A stretch of 64,000 bases of DNA. Origin: a sulfur-oxidizing endosymbiont of Gigantopelta aegis. GTDB lineage: Bacteria > Pseudomonadota > Gammaproteobacteria > GRL18. Shown here piece by piece: positions 28,101-38,325 of the stretch; position 1 is the first letter of the stretch, and each line of letters starts with the position of its first letter. The notes under the pieces were generated by a model. That model searched no databases, was not told the DNA's origin, and was given only the letters and a program-made list of their open reading frames with translations. The stretch covers positions 335,001-399,000 of the forward strand of contig NZ_JAEHGE010000001.1 of assembly GCF_016097415.1 (NCBI RefSeq). The letters are read 5' to 3'. Both the position numbers and the translations under genes were made by a program.

Positions 28101-29077
28101 TCATCTCTAATTTCACCACCTGAACCGGTAGCTGCTCCCGGACCCGGTGATATTGCCGTAGGATGATTATGTGTTTCAACTTTCATCAGGATATGACTCT
28201 CTTCCTGAGAGTAGGCATATTCAGAGGTGTCGCTAAGGGGATAGAAACGGTTGACATTAAAGCCTTCAATTACAGCGCAATTATCACTATACGCAGAAAG
28301 AATCCCTTTAGAGTTTTCATGATAGGTATTTCGAATCATGGAAAAAAGTGATTTATCCTGTACCACACCATCTATCGTCCAGTCAGCATTAAAAATTTTA
28401 TGGCGACAATGTTCTGAATTGGCTTGTGCAAACATCATGAGTTCAACATCGGTCGGATCACGCTTAAGCTCGGTAAAGTTATCCACCAAATAATCAATTT
28501 CATCATCTGCCAAAGCCAGGCCTAATTCGATGTTGGCATCCACTAATGCACGACGACCTTGCTCTAAAATCGGTACACAGTTTAAAGGTTTGGGCACATG
28601 TTGCTCAAAAAGTGCCTTCGCGTCTTGAATATCGTAGAAATAAGTTTCAATCATCCGGTCATGTAATGCTTGCACTAATTCAGTTTTTTGAATTTCTGAC
28701 AGTGCTACACCTTCGGGTAAATCCTTGACTGATAAATCAACCGTATACAAAACACCCCGTTCGATACGACTGATAGTTTTTAAGCCACAATTATGTGCAA
28801 TGTCGGTTGCCTTACTTGCCCAAGGTGAAATTGTGCCAATGCGTGGCACGATGAGTATTTCCAGACCATTGAATTTAACTTCATCCGAATGCGCACCATA
28901 CATGAGAATTCTTTCCAGCGTCGTTTCTTGTTCGGGTGTAATGACTGACTGGGAATCCACAAAATGGATATATTGACTACTCACGGCATTGACACTGGGA
29001 ACAACTGCGCGCAGTTTGTGCAATAACTTTTCAATTCTAAAGGGTGATAAAGCAGATTTGCCACGCAGAATTAGCAT
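25154..29077 (-). CDS. purL: Phosphoribosylformylglycinamidine synthase
   Basis: Large single-chain PurL (1307 residues; E. coli 1295) making FGAM from FGAR, ATP and glutamine in purine synthesis. In order: the N-terminal PurS-like domain, a linker with [15 protein letters not shown] (about residues 210-224), ATP-binding and HNHP regions ([19 protein letters not shown]), the second AIRS-like half ([11 protein letters not shown]), and a C-terminal glutaminase with nucleophile Cys in [11 protein letters not shown] (about 1146) and the HPERVFR His. Single gene. Confidence 0.97.
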   Translation of the reverse strand: MLILRGKSALSPFRIEKLLHKLRAVVPSVNAVSSQYIHFVDSQSVITPEQETTLERILMYGAHSDEVKFNGLEILIVPRIGTISPWASKATDIAHNCGLKTISRIERGVLYTVDLSVKDLPEGVALSEIQKTELVQALHDRMIETYFYDIQDAKALFEQHVPKPLNCVPILEQGRRALVDANIELGLALADDEIDYLVDNFTELKRDPTDVELMMFAQANSEHCRHKIFNADWTIDGVVQDKSLFSMIRNTYHENSKGILSAYSDNCAVIEGFNVNRFYPLSDTSEYAYSQEESHILMKVETHNHPTAISPGPGAATGSGGEIRDEGATGQGSKPKAGLSGYSVSNLKINNAQQAWEVDYGKPDRIVSALDIMLEAPIGAAAFNNEFGRPNICGYFRTFEEQIKTATGTEVRGYHKPIMLAGGVGNIKAEHVLKGEVPVGSKIVLLGGSAMLIGLGGGAASSMNSGSSCENLDFASVQRGNPEMERRCQEVIDRCWQLGKDNPILSIHDVGAGGISNALPELVNDAGRGAEFELREVPNDELGMSPMEIWCNESQERYVMAISPRNIEQFEQICQRERAPYAILGDATEEQRLILNDKHFKNKPIDMSLEVLLGKPPKMSRDVVHVKNIQEPFITDNINLEEAASRVLHLPSVADKSFLITIGDRSVTGQVVQEQMVGPWQIPVADAAVTCSGYQEITGEAMSIGERTPIALIDQATSARMAIGEALTNIASARIDKLSDIVFSANWMAPAGHEGEDAGLYDAVKAVGMEICPELGITIPVGKDSMSMKSVWNDDGEDKSVTAPLSLIVTAFGRVQDVRATLTPQINMDCGETELILLDLGRGRNRMGGSALAQVYRQIGDTAPDLDDTDRFKAFFTLIQELNVNGKLLAYHDRSDGGLFTTLLEMAFAGHCGLNIELNKLCVNQEDIIPALFNEELGAVIQIRKSDHDAIFTYIEEMKLGSMAHVIAIPTQKDLIDFNFNNALLLSNSRTEYQRDWSETSYQIQKLRDNPKSAQQEYDNILQTANPGLNVEIGFDVNEDISAPYINLGAKPTIAILREQGVNGQVEMAAAFERAGFSTRDVHMSDILESELSLDAFRGVVACGGFSYGDVLGAGEGWAKSILFNDRAREQFEKFFTRQDTFGLGICNGCQMMSNLHELIPGTSHWPHFVKNESEQFEARTVMVEVMPTPSLFLAGMEGSKMPIAVAHGEGRAEFRLGGSAQQALDSGLVSLRFVANDGNATEQYPMNPNGSAQGITGLCSEDGRFTIMMPHPERVFRSAQNTWLSEHKGEDAPWMRMFRNARKWVD

Positions 29078-29188
29078 TTAATAGTCTCTCTTAAAAGATA
29101 TTGGATAATATGGGCTATTTTAGCAAAATATAAGCAATTTAGGGTAATGACTGTTTAATTTATAAGAAAAAAAGTAAAATGATGTTTT

Positions 29189-29343
29189 TATGGCACAGAT
29201 CAAACCTTGTTTACACCTCAGATTGTAGGGTGTGGTGAGGAACGAACCGCATCAATGGCTTTAAATGTACGTCTTTGATGCGGTTCGTTATACTCACCAC
29301 ATCCTACCAATGTAAAGGTAAATTGGTTTATTTGATCTGTCCC
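29189..29343. repeat. Palindromic element, family 1, copy A
   Basis: The core, 29225-29307, has arms GTAGGGTGTGGTGAGGAACG and the complement of GTAGGATGTGGTGAGTATAACG, each followed by AACCGCATCAA. Outer arms extend the symmetry: ACAGATCAAA at about 29194 pairs with its complement near 29330-29339. The same core recurs at 48785 and 60304. It fills most of the 301 bases between purL and the RDD gene. Confidence 0.85.
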
Positions 29344-29378
29344 GTTTTTATCAGCAAATTATAACGAATAAGCTAACA

Positions 29379-29948
29379 ATGAGTAACACTATAAACTACC
29401 CAACTGATCTTCCTCCCGCCACTTTCTTACGCTTGCTTGGCAGTTGGCTGTATGATTTTTTATTGCTTTTTGCGGTCTTATTACTTGCGGTTATCATTTA
29501 TACCATCACGGCACAAATGTTTGCCCATGTGGATTCAAGTCAGACCAGTAATCTCAGCACGACCGAATTCACCGGTCCGGTTTTTTATACTTATTTATTT
29601 CTCGTCAGCTGGTTCTTTTTTGCCTGGTTCTGGACACATGGGGGGCAAACACTCGGGCTGAGAACCTGGTCATTACGGCTACAAACGAATGAAGGTTATG
29701 CACTTAATTGGGTACAAACCTTGTTACGTTTTTTAATTGCCGGTACCCCTTGGGTCATCAGCCTTTTTGTCTATGATCAGCTTGATTCAAAGCAAGTATT
29801 GAGTTCACCCTATCAATACAGTCCCTTGATTATTGGCTTTGTCGGCTTATTCTGGACTTTTATCGATGACAATAATAGAAGTTTACAGGATATTCTATCC
29901 CGTACACAGATTGTTAGAATCCCTAAAAAAGCCAAGGTAAAAAAGTAA
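29379..29948 (+). CDS. RDD-family membrane protein
   Basis: 189 residues with the family signature near the N-terminus (LPPATFLRLLGSWLYDFLLLF; Arg and the two Asp-equivalent positions shifted to WLYD) and about four membrane segments. The WTHGGQTLGLRTWSLRLQ block near residue 85 and DDNNRSLQDILSRTQIV at the C-terminus are typical of RDD proteins. The role is unknown for most of the family; some members affect ion or antibiotic export. It sits alone, converging on the esterase gene 24 bases away. Confidence 0.85.
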   Translation: MSNTINYPTDLPPATFLRLLGSWLYDFLLLFAVLLLAVIIYTITAQMFAHVDSSQTSNLSTTEFTGPVFYTYLFLVSWFFFAWFWTHGGQTLGLRTWSLRLQTNEGYALNWVQTLLRFLIAGTPWVISLFVYDQLDSKQVLSSPYQYSPLIIGFVGLFWTFIDDNNRSLQDILSRTQIVRIPKKAKVKK

Positions 29949-29972
29949 TCCGCTTAAACTTTTTTTAATAAT

Positions 29973-30545
29973 CTAAAGCTGCAAAAATTGATAAATCGCT
30001 TCACAATGACGTGAGAAACCTTGAAAAGAGTGATCGCCACCTTTCTCAATCATTAAATGCGTCTGTTTATATTTTTTCTCTGCAAGTCGATAATCCAATA
30101 CTTCATCACCCGTCTGCAACATGACCATCAAATTATCGGGCTGATTGAGCTTATCACAACTAATCGCATCAAGTTGTTTAATATGTGCTGGCGTAAACTC
30201 ATATTCTTCACCGGTATGATAATTCTTATTTTTACCCAAATAGTTAATTAATAAGGATTGAGGATTGACTGCGGGATTAATCAATGTTGCCTTTATATCA
30301 TATTGCTGTGCTAATTGAGTAGCATAAAAACCACCCAGAGAACTGCCCAACACAGCCACTTTACTCTGCTTGATGTAGTTTTCAATCAGCTCAATGAGTC
30401 TACTCATAGCATAAGCAGGCTGGTCTGAAAGTTGTGGGCTTATGCACTCATGCTCTGGATGCTGCTCATGAATAAACTGTGAAAAGCATTGTGCTTTATA
30501 GGATTCTGGCGAACTATTGAAGCCATGAATATAAATAAAAATCAT
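29973..30545 (-). CDS. YqiA/YcfP-type alpha/beta-hydrolase (esterase)
   Basis: 190-residue small serine hydrolase. It begins IFIYIHGFNSSPES (oxyanion region) and has the nucleophile elbow VLGSSLGGFYATQLA (Ser about residue 68), VMLQTGDEVLDYRLA with the acidic residue, and the catalytic His in KGGDHSFQGF. This matches the UPF0227/YqiA group, esterases of unknown physiological substrate. It is the last gene of the lptF-sel1-yqiA run, starting 18 bases after the Sel1 stop. Confidence 0.85.
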   Translation of the reverse strand: MIFIYIHGFNSSPESYKAQCFSQFIHEQHPEHECISPQLSDQPAYAMSRLIELIENYIKQSKVAVLGSSLGGFYATQLAQQYDIKATLINPAVNPQSLLINYLGKNKNYHTGEEYEFTPAHIKQLDAISCDKLNQPDNLMVMLQTGDEVLDYRLAEKKYKQTHLMIEKGGDHSFQGFSRHCEAIYQFLQL

Positions 30546-30563
30546 TTTGCTTAATGACGATAA

Positions 30564-31049
30564 TTATTTTAAATTATATTCTTTTTTAAGACTTTGAATT
30601 TTTTCATCTGCCGCTTGTTTTTCTTTGGATGAAAGCTCCTCACCCAATTGCTTGACCGAATCATTGGCCGCTGAATAAGCATTATCTGCAGATATTTTTA
30701 ACCAGGCATAGGCGCCGACTAAATCCACATCACTGCCCTGTCCATTGGCCATCATGATGCCCAGATTATATTGAGCCTGTGGATGATTTTTTTCTGCCGA
30801 TTTACGCATCCATTTATATGCCATACCCATATCACTGATCATGCCACTACCCTGATAGTACATCACTGCCAAGGCAAATTGAGCATCTCTATTACCTTTT
30901 TTAGCCATATTGCCACACACGTCGGTGGCTTCATAATAGTCTTCTTTTTGGACTAAACTCGTACATTCATTAGCGAATATCGACTGAGCTGGTAGCACTA
31001 AAATAAACATAAAAATAAACATTGAAAATGGCAAATCAAAATACTTCAT
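30564..31049 (-). CDS. Exported Sel1-repeat protein
   Basis: 161 residues with a signal peptide (about residues 1-26, ending QSIFA) and two Sel1-type TPR-like repeats: RDAQFALAVMYYQGSG...AYKWMRKSAEKN and PQAQYNLGIMMANGQG...AYAWLKISADNA. Sel1 repeats bind partner proteins. It occupies the position directly downstream of lptF, 20 bases away, where lptG is normally found. A link to LPS export is therefore possible but untested. Confidence 0.85.
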   Translation of the reverse strand: MKYFDLPFSMFIFMFILVLPAQSIFANECTSLVQKEDYYEATDVCGNMAKKGNRDAQFALAVMYYQGSGMISDMGMAYKWMRKSAEKNHPQAQYNLGIMMANGQGSDVDLVGAYAWLKISADNAYSAANDSVKQLGEELSSKEKQAADEKIQSLKKEYNLK

Positions 31050-31069
31050 AAACTTTCCTTATATAATTA

Positions 31070-32197
31070 TTACTTATCCACTAAATCATCAAACTCTTTG
31101 GGACAATTTAAAACCTGATAACTACTGCGCTTAAAATGACTCAACCAGCCCATTTGATGCACAAAAAGCACTAAAAACAATGTTAAAAATAGAAGATGCA
31201 CCCACCACAGACCAAATCCTGGGCTAACGACACCTTGACGCACCCAATTCATTGCTACGACTAATAAATTGGAGTAGCCAATATACAGCAAGATAGCCAC
31301 TGCCATTTTACCATAACGCCCCTGTCGGGGTGCGGTTTTACTCAGTGGCACTGCAATCACTGCCAACAGCAGCATCATTATGATTTGAGAAACACGCCAT
31401 TGAAACTCAGCACGATGAACCAAAGTACCACTTTGCAGTAATTCTTTTGTCGGCATTGATTCCCGATCCAGATCAAAGCTAGTAAATGCCTTACCTTCAA
31501 GCAACACGCCATAGTCCTTGAACTTAATAAAACGATAATCAAGACTGCCGGAATTGCCATCATAACGATTTCCATCCTGAAAAACGATATAGCGTGCACC
31601 CTGCCGACTATCAGTAACGACATTTGCATCATCAGAGGCCATGACACTACTGCTATCACCATTATCAACGTGTAAAAAAACGTTTTTTAACTGACCTACT
31701 GTGGGCATATCCTCTGCATATAAAACTCGCATGCCATTATCAGCAACATTAAACTGACCTGGAATGATCATTTCAATATCCGATTCTGCTTTATAGGATT
31801 CTTGGGCAAATTGCATTTTGCTACTCGCCCAGGGAGCAAGTACCATTGCCAGGCCGGCCTCAAGAAAAATAAATGCGCCTAATACGATTAAGACGCTTTT
31901 TAGTAAACTGCTGGGGCCAATACCACAGGCAGACAAAGCAATCATTTCACTGTCTTTGTATAAGCGACTTAGCGCTAATAAAATGGCCAGAAACATCGCT
32001 AGGGGGAGAATAAGGACAAGACTTTCTATATTTTTAAAAAAAATAAGTTCAAAAAGAAAATCAAGCGCAATTCTACCTTCTGCCACTGCGGATAGAGAGC
32101 GCAAAAGTTGAGTGCTTAGAATAATAAGAAACAACACGGTAAAAACCCCAGCAAAGGTTCTCATTATTTCTTTTATAACATAATCCCTGATGATCAA
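31070..32197 (-). CDS. lptF: LPS export ABC transporter permease LptF
   Basis: 375 residues, two sets of three membrane segments around a periplasmic beta-jellyroll (about residues 130-255), as in LptF/LptG. The N-terminus MIIRDYVIKEIMRTFAGVFTVLF and the family motif around LYKDSEMIALSACGIG are typical, and divergence from pepA (380 bases) is the standard gammaproteobacterial arrangement. With LptG and the LptB ATPase it extracts LPS from the inner membrane. lptG is not downstream. Confidence 0.93.
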   Translation of the reverse strand: MIIRDYVIKEIMRTFAGVFTVLFLIILSTQLLRSLSAVAEGRIALDFLFELIFFKNIESLVLILPLAMFLAILLALSRLYKDSEMIALSACGIGPSSLLKSVLIVLGAFIFLEAGLAMVLAPWASSKMQFAQESYKAESDIEMIIPGQFNVADNGMRVLYAEDMPTVGQLKNVFLHVDNGDSSSVMASDDANVVTDSRQGARYIVFQDGNRYDGNSGSLDYRFIKFKDYGVLLEGKAFTSFDLDRESMPTKELLQSGTLVHRAEFQWRVSQIIMMLLLAVIAVPLSKTAPRQGRYGKMAVAILLYIGYSNLLVVAMNWVRQGVVSPGFGLWWVHLLFLTLFLVLFVHQMGWLSHFKRSSYQVLNCPKEFDDLVDK

Positions 32198-32577
32198 TAG
32201 TTAGCCTTTTACTGTGTAGATGCCCTTTGCAGACGATCTTAACAAAATTAAATGATACATTTTACTGGATTTGTTCAATATTTTGGTTAAACTACTTAAT
32301 ATAAACAATTTAGTTAAACTTTATTGAGCATTATAAGGTGAATTTTTACTCACAGAATGATCTGAAACGCGTAATTTTATAAAAAGATACTCTGTCTGAC
32401 AATCAATTTTACAATTTGTTACAAGGTATCGTCTACTAGACTTTACATTTTATTGCGTTATTATCGGCTTTTTTAATTTTGTTCATTAAGAACAATCAGT
32501 TAATTATCCGACATAATTTATCCGACTTTATTAATAATTAACAATTAATACCTATTCAGATCTAAATTGGAGCCAGC
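32198..32577. promoter_or_regulatory. Divergent lptF/pepA regulatory region
   Basis: 380 A+T-rich bases between divergent genes, so it must hold both promoters. I see no unambiguous -35/-10 pair or clear operator and no small reading frame worth calling. Confidence 0.4.
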
Positions 32578-34074
32578 ATGGAATTTAGTGTAAAAAGCGG
32601 CAGTCCCGAAAAACAACGTACGGCCTGTGTCGTCGTCGGTGTTTATGAACCCAGACGATTAACCCCATCAGCACAAAGAATTGATGATTTAACCGATGGT
32701 TATATTTCCAGCCTTATTCGTCGCGGCGATCTGGAAGGCAAGGTAGGACAGACCTTATTATTACACAATATCGATAACACCCTCTGTGACCGTATCTTAT
32801 TAGTAGGCTGCGGACGGGAAAGAGATCTAAGCTTTACTCAATATCGCAAGATTATCTCTCAGTCTGTCAGCACTCTGAATGATACTGGCTCAATGGAGGC
32901 CGTTTTTTATCTCACTGAGTTACCCGTAAAAGGCTGCAATAGCTCACAGAGAATACGCCATGCCATTGAAGCCGCTCAGGATTCACTGTATCGCTTCGAT
33001 CAGCTTAAAAGCAAAAAAGACACCACCCGTCGTCCACTTCGAAAAATTGTCTTAACTGTACCAAATCGTCGAGATTTAACCGATGGAGAACAAGCAGTGC
33101 GTGAAGGGATGGCCATTACTCAGGGCATCCAACTGGCCAAAGATCTGGGCAATATGCCCGGCAATATATGTACGCCAGGCTATCTTGCCGACCGCGCAGT
33201 GACCCTGAGCAAAGTCTATTCAAACCTCAGCACGGAAATTCTTGAAGAAGCAGAATTGGAAAAAATGGGCATGAATGCCTTTTTATCGGTGTCCAAAGGC
33301 AGTCGTCAACCGGCCAAAATGATCGTGATGAATTTCCTCAATGGCGATCCGGCTGATGCACCGATTTGTTTAGTGGGCAAAGGCGTTACCTTTGATTCGG
33401 GCGGTATTTCCCTCAAGCCCGGCGCAGCAATGGATGAAATGAAATATGATATGTGTGGCGCTGCTAGCGTCCTAGGTACGATCAATGCCATTGCCGAGCT
33501 ACAACTAGAAATCAATGTGATGGCAGTCATTCCAACCACAGAAAACATGCCTGATGGTATGGCCACAAAACCGGGTGACATTGTTACCAGCTTATCCGGA
33601 ACAACGATTGAAATCCTCAATACCGATGCCGAAGGCCGCCTCATTTTATGCGATGCCCTAAGCTATTGTGAACGCTTTAATCCCTCTGTTGTTATTGATG
33701 TCGCCACATTGACAGGCGCCTGTGTTGTTGCTTTAGGCAAGCACGCTGCGGGCTTATTCAGTAACCATAGTCCACTATGTCATGAATTAATCAATGCTGG
33801 AAAATCAACCGGTGATCGGGTCTGGGAAATGCCTTTATGGGATGAATATCAAGAACAGCTCAAGAGTAATTTCGCTGACTTAGCCAATATTGGTGGTAAA
33901 GAGGCAGGCTCAGTGACGGCAGCAACCTTCCTTTCTGCTTTTTGCAAAAAATACCATTGGGCACATCTTGATATCGCTGGTGTTGCCTGGAAATCTGGTA
34001 ATCATAAAGGTGCTACAGGTCGCCCTGTCTCATTGCTAACCCAGTATGTCATTGATCAAGCTGGCGATTCATAA
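32578..34074 (+). CDS. pepA: Leucyl aminopeptidase PepA
   Basis: 498 residues, M17 family, cytosolic hexameric aminopeptidase with two metal ions. The N-terminal macro-like domain is followed by the catalytic domain: [17 protein letters not shown] (metal Lys and Asp, about residues 267-283), [12 protein letters not shown]-type helix, the [10 protein letters not shown] block with metal Asp and Glu (about 347-356) and catalytic Arg. In E. coli PepA also binds DNA in Xer recombination and carAB control. GGAG lies 8 bases before the ATG. It is followed closely by holC. Confidence 0.96.
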   Translation: MEFSVKSGSPEKQRTACVVVGVYEPRRLTPSAQRIDDLTDGYISSLIRRGDLEGKVGQTLLLHNIDNTLCDRILLVGCGRERDLSFTQYRKIISQSVSTLNDTGSMEAVFYLTELPVKGCNSSQRIRHAIEAAQDSLYRFDQLKSKKDTTRRPLRKIVLTVPNRRDLTDGEQAVREGMAITQGIQLAKDLGNMPGNICTPGYLADRAVTLSKVYSNLSTEILEEAELEKMGMNAFLSVSKGSRQPAKMIVMNFLNGDPADAPICLVGKGVTFDSGGISLKPGAAMDEMKYDMCGAASVLGTINAIAELQLEINVMAVIPTTENMPDGMATKPGDIVTSLSGTTIEILNTDAEGRLILCDALSYCERFNPSVVIDVATLTGACVVALGKHAAGLFSNHSPLCHELINAGKSTGDRVWEMPLWDEYQEQLKSNFADLANIGGKEAGSVTAATFLSAFCKKYHWAHLDIAGVAWKSGNHKGATGRPVSLLTQYVIDQAGDS

Positions 34075-34087
34075 TAATGGCATTCAA

Positions 34088-34552
34088 ATGACACAAGTAG
34101 ACTTTTACATCCTTGGCGAAAATTCTCAGCGGCAAATCACGTCAATGGTTTGTCGTTTGTGTGAGAAAGCCTTAGCTCAAGAGTTGAGTGTATTAATTTA
34201 TGTTGCCTCACCTGCTGATGCGCAACAAATGGATGATTTACTCTGGACCTACAAGGCCAATAGTTTTATAGCACATAGCAGTCACTTTACACAAACTAAG
34301 CTTAACAGCGACTATTTCTACCCTGTCTTCATCCACTACCCAACAGCGGCAGATAAAACAGATGTAGTACCAATAAGAGATCAGTACAAACAACTATTAA
34401 TTAATTTAACAACAGAAATCCCGTCTTTTTTTCAGAAATTTACCCGTATGGCTGAAATGGTAGGGAAAAATAACGAAGAAAAAGCAATCGCAAGGAATCG
34501 CTATCGCACTTATCTACAACAGGGTTTGAGTCTCAATAAATATGATTTATGA
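34088..34552 (+). CDS. holC: DNA polymerase III chi subunit
   Basis: 154 residues from the ATG at 34088 (MTQVDFYILG), which is the usual N-terminus; an upstream frame start at 34046 would overlap pepA. Chi links the clamp loader to SSB on single-stranded DNA. Visible features: CRLCEKALAQELSVLIYV, the DDLLWTYKANSFIAH segment (Trp and His conserved) and PVFIHY. The Arg/Lys-rich C-terminal extension of about 30 residues is longer than in E. coli chi (147). The order pepA-holC-valS is conserved in the class. Confidence 0.9.
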   Translation: MTQVDFYILGENSQRQITSMVCRLCEKALAQELSVLIYVASPADAQQMDDLLWTYKANSFIAHSSHFTQTKLNSDYFYPVFIHYPTAADKTDVVPIRDQYKQLLINLTTEIPSFFQKFTRMAEMVGKNNEEKAIARNRYRTYLQQGLSLNKYDL

Positions 34553-34589
34553 GCACCCGTTTTTGTATAAAGGTTTGGTATAAACAGTT

Positions 34590-35177
34590 GTGAGCAAAAA
34601 AGATAATAAATTTACTTCTGCAATGGGTGATTTAAAAGGTATTCTCGATAAAGAAGGGATTAATCTTAGTCGCAACAAATCTACTCGTAACGAGCTTACT
34701 CAAAAAGAAAGCACTTCCCTCGAACGTATTATATCTGAGCTCGATGAAACATCGACATACGCTCAAGATAGGCATGAAATTGAGCTTCCCGTTTTAACCG
34801 AAAGTATTTCAATTAATACAATGCAAGAAGAAGCTGTCTATTCTGAATTGGCAAATATTGATACTACAGGGACAACTGATTCACAACACCCCGTTTCTTT
34901 AGATGATTACATCTCCGATATTGAAGATGATGAGGAAGCACTACAAGAATTCGCCAGTTCATTTGAAGAACTCGAAGAAAAGGTCGAATCTATCACTGAT
35001 CCCGACCACCTCCACCAATTTAAACACAACTTAGATCTCAGTGAACTGAATAAACTCAAAGAAAGCTTAGAAAAACACCTCAGTTTAAAAATTGAAAAAG
35101 TATTAGCAGAAACTAAAATCAAATTAATTGATTCAATGCAAAACGAGATCAATGACTTATTTAACAAGTTTTCATAA
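34590..35177 (+). CDS. Uncharacterised acidic protein between holC and valS
   Basis: 195 residues from a GTG at 34590. The first 30 residues are basic; the middle (about 45-135) is acidic and low complexity; the C-terminal 60 residues form an amphipathic helix (LNKLKESLEKHLSLKIEKVL). There is no signal or membrane segment. An unnamed gene is often found between holC and valS in related genomes, so this may belong to the replication/translation cluster. The ribosome site is poor (AAAGG 17 bases away). Function unknown. Confidence 0.65.
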   Translation: MSKKDNKFTSAMGDLKGILDKEGINLSRNKSTRNELTQKESTSLERIISELDETSTYAQDRHEIELPVLTESISINTMQEEAVYSELANIDTTGTTDSQHPVSLDDYISDIEDDEEALQEFASSFEELEEKVESITDPDHLHQFKHNLDLSELNKLKESLEKHLSLKIEKVLAETKIKLIDSMQNEINDLFNKFS

Positions 35178-35355
35178 GTTTTCAATACAAATTATCTCCC
35201 TTGACTCATACCGGACAAAGAAACAAACATTTAAAGCCCTCTCCTCACTTCTTTAGCCACTAGTATGAATAAAAGTATTACCTTTCGTAAAAGATCAGAC
35301 TATAATATTAGCCTTGAAAAATCAGTTAAATACATTTTAAGAGTAAGCCTCCAAC

Positions 35356-38163
35356 ATGGAAAAAATCTACAACCCTCATGCAATTGAACAACGCTGGTAT
35401 GAGACCTGGGAAAGCAATGGGTATTTCTCACCTGACATGAGTCAGGACACTGCCGAACAAAACAGTTATTGCATAATGATCCCACCGCCCAATGTAACTG
35501 GTAGTTTACACATGGGCCATGCTTTTCAAGACACCATAATGGATACTCTTACTCGCTACCATCGCATGAAAGGTGATAAAACACTTTGGCAACCGGGCAC
35601 CGACCATGCAGGCATTGCCACGCAAATGGTAGTAGAACGGCTAATCAATGCAGAAGGACAAACTCGCCATGATGTCGGTCGTGATGCCTTTATAGAAAAA
35701 ATATGGGACTGGAAAAAAGAATCCGGTAATACCATTACCAAACAATTACGCCGTATGGGAGCCTCTCTGGATTGGCCTAGAGAACGTTTCACCATGGATG
35801 ATGGCCTATCTGAAGCCGTTAAAGAAGTTTTTGTACAGCTCTATGAAGAAGATTTGATCTATCGAGGTAAACGCCTGGTTAACTGGGATCCCGTACTACA
35901 CACAGCGGTTTCTGATCTGGAAGTTATCTCCGAAGAAGAAAATGGTCATTTTTGGCATATGCGCTATCCACTCAGTGATGGCAGTGGCTCACTCATCGTT
36001 GCTACAACACGTCCCGAAACCATGTTTGGTGACTCTGCGGTAGCAGTTCACCCTGATGATGAACGCTATCAGGCAATGATTGGCAAAACAATTTCCCTAC
36101 CACTGAGTGACAGAGAAATTCCCATCATTGGCGATGATTATGTTGATCCTGAATTTGGTACCGGTTGTGTAAAAATCACGCCAGCACATGATTTCAATGA
36201 CTATGAAATGGGCAAGCGCCATGACTTACCCATCATTAATATTTTTACTGTTGACGCCGCGATTAACGACAACGGCCCGGAAAAATACCAGGGTATGGAT
36301 CGCTATGTTGCAAGAAAAGCCATTGTTAAAGCTCTCCAAGCCAGTGGCTTATTAGAAAAGATAGAAGATCATCGTCACATGGTGCCGCGTGGTGATCGTT
36401 CCGGTGCCGTTATTGAACCTTATTTAACCGATCAATGGTATGTCAAAATCGGTCCACTGGCCGAGCCTGCCATCAAAGCAGTAGAAGATGGTGATATCCA
36501 TTTTGTCCCTGATAATTGGAAAAACACTTATTACGAATGGATGAACAATATTGAAGACTGGTGTATCTCTCGTCAAATCTGGTGGGGACATCGAATCCCA
36601 GCTTGGTATGATGAAGCTGGCAAGGTCTATGTCGGCCATGATGAACAGGCCGTGCGTAAAAAATACCAATTAGCTGACAGTTTTAAATTACGCCAGGACG
36701 AAGACGTACTAGACACCTGGTTCTCCTCTGCCCTATGGCCTTTTTCGACCCTAGGCTGGCCGGAAAAAACACCTGAGCTTGATACCTTTTATCCAACCAA
36801 TGTGTTGGTGACTGGCTTTGACATTATCTTCTTCTGGGTTGCCCGTATGATTATGATGGGCCTCAAATTTACTGGACAAGTCCCCTTTAAAGAAGTCTAT
36901 GTGCATGGCTTGGTCAGAGATGCCAATGGCCAGAAAATGTCCAAGTCTAAGGGTAATGTACTTGACCCAATAGACTTGATTGACGGCATTGAACTGGAAA
37001 CTCTGGTTGCCAAACGTACCAAGGGCATGATGCAGCCACAAATGGCCAAGAAAATTGAAAAAGCGACCCGCAAAGAATTTAAGGATGGCATCCCCTCCTT
37101 TGGTACTGATGCGCTGCGCTTTACCTTTGCCATTCAAGCCACTACAGGCAGAGACATAAAATTTGATATGGGTCGCATTGAAGGCTATCGTAATTTTTGC
37201 AACAAGCTTTGGAATGCCTCACGCTATGTATTGATGAACACCGAAGGCCATGATTGTGGCATCGGTGGTCTTGAAAAACACCCTGACATGCAGTTCAGTC
37301 TGGCTGACAAATGGATTTTATCCCGCCTACAGGAAACCAAAAAGCAAGTAGCTGAATCCTTGGATACCTATCGACTGGATTTAGCGGCACAAGCCATTTA
37401 TGAATTTACCTGGAACGAGTATTGTGACTGGTACTTAGAACTCTCTAAATCCGTACTAAGCGATAAGGCTATCGACAATGATGGTAGTCTGGCATTACGT
37501 CAACAAGGCGCACGTTTTACGCTAGTCCATGTATTAGAGAACTTATTACGCATTATTCATCCCATCATGCCTTATATCACTGAGGAAATATGGCAAAGAG
37601 TCGCACCATTGTCTGGCCTTGAAGGAGACAGCATTATGTTGCAGGCCTATCCAGTGGCTGACGATGCAATGCTTAATGCTTCAGCCATTGAAGAAATGAA
37701 CTGGCTACAGCAGTTTGTTTTAGGTGTACGTCAAATTCGTAGTGGCTATGATATCAAACCCGGCAAACCCCTAACCGTATTGTTGCAAAATGGCTCCGAG
37801 ATAGACAAAGCCCTGCTCGACAATAATGAGTTCATGCTAAAAAATCTTGCTCGTTTGGAAACCATCCAATGGCTGGACAAGGATGCTGAAGTGCCTGAGT
37901 CATCCACTGCACTCGTTGGTGAAATGCAATTACTGATCCCTATGGCAGGCTTAATCGATGTCGATGCTGAGCGCGAACGTCTCAACAAAGAAATCAACAA
38001 TAGTCAGGGCTTTATTAAGGGACTGGAAGGCAAATTAAGCAATGAAAATTTTGTTAGCCGTGCCCCCGAAACTGTCGTTGCACTGGAGCGTCATAAATTA
38101 ACCGATGCCCAAAGCAAACTGAATAGCCTGACGGAACAACTTGAAAAATTATCAGCCTTATAA
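35356..38163 (+). CDS. valS: Valyl-tRNA synthetase
   Basis: 935 residues, class I synthetase charging tRNA-Val. HIGH motif as HMGH in [14 protein letters not shown] (about residues 41-54), the CP1 editing domain (about 190-330, with [19 protein letters not shown]), KMSKS in [14 protein letters not shown] (about 530-543), the anticodon-binding helical domain and a C-terminal coiled-coil arm (about 870-935). Length is near E. coli ValS (951). No T-box or leader is visible in the 178 bases upstream. A 9-bp-stem hairpin follows the stop. Confidence 0.97.
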   Translation: MEKIYNPHAIEQRWYETWESNGYFSPDMSQDTAEQNSYCIMIPPPNVTGSLHMGHAFQDTIMDTLTRYHRMKGDKTLWQPGTDHAGIATQMVVERLINAEGQTRHDVGRDAFIEKIWDWKKESGNTITKQLRRMGASLDWPRERFTMDDGLSEAVKEVFVQLYEEDLIYRGKRLVNWDPVLHTAVSDLEVISEEENGHFWHMRYPLSDGSGSLIVATTRPETMFGDSAVAVHPDDERYQAMIGKTISLPLSDREIPIIGDDYVDPEFGTGCVKITPAHDFNDYEMGKRHDLPIINIFTVDAAINDNGPEKYQGMDRYVARKAIVKALQASGLLEKIEDHRHMVPRGDRSGAVIEPYLTDQWYVKIGPLAEPAIKAVEDGDIHFVPDNWKNTYYEWMNNIEDWCISRQIWWGHRIPAWYDEAGKVYVGHDEQAVRKKYQLADSFKLRQDEDVLDTWFSSALWPFSTLGWPEKTPELDTFYPTNVLVTGFDIIFFWVARMIMMGLKFTGQVPFKEVYVHGLVRDANGQKMSKSKGNVLDPIDLIDGIELETLVAKRTKGMMQPQMAKKIEKATRKEFKDGIPSFGTDALRFTFAIQATTGRDIKFDMGRIEGYRNFCNKLWNASRYVLMNTEGHDCGIGGLEKHPDMQFSLADKWILSRLQETKKQVAESLDTYRLDLAAQAIYEFTWNEYCDWYLELSKSVLSDKAIDNDGSLALRQQGARFTLVHVLENLLRIIHPIMPYITEEIWQRVAPLSGLEGDSIMLQAYPVADDAMLNASAIEEMNWLQQFVLGVRQIRSGYDIKPGKPLTVLLQNGSEIDKALLDNNEFMLKNLARLETIQWLDKDAEVPESSTALVGEMQLLIPMAGLIDVDAERERLNKEINNSQGFIKGLEGKLSNENFVSRAPETVVALERHKLTDAQSKLNSLTEQLEKLSAL

Positions 38164-38185
38164 ACGCTAAATTTTTCTCAAACTC

Positions 38186-38217
38186 AGAGTAAGCGAATTA
38201 ATTTCAGCTTACTCTTC
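38186..38217 (+). terminator. Terminator after valS
   Basis: Stem AGAGTAAGC/GCTTACTCT (9 bp) with a 12-base loop, 23 bases after the stop; a T-rich stretch follows at 38221-38230. Confidence 0.65.
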
Positions 38218-38325
38218 CGATTATTTTTTATAACACAGCATAATATAAAATATATCTGGACTTATTATTCTAATGAGTGAAACATAGCCGACATAAGACT
38301 GTTTCATAAAGATGGATCTCAACAA

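Noticed and set aside
34046-34087. Upstream start for holC
   Set aside because: It overlaps pepA and adds 14 residues absent from the family; the ATG at 34088 gives the normal N-terminus.
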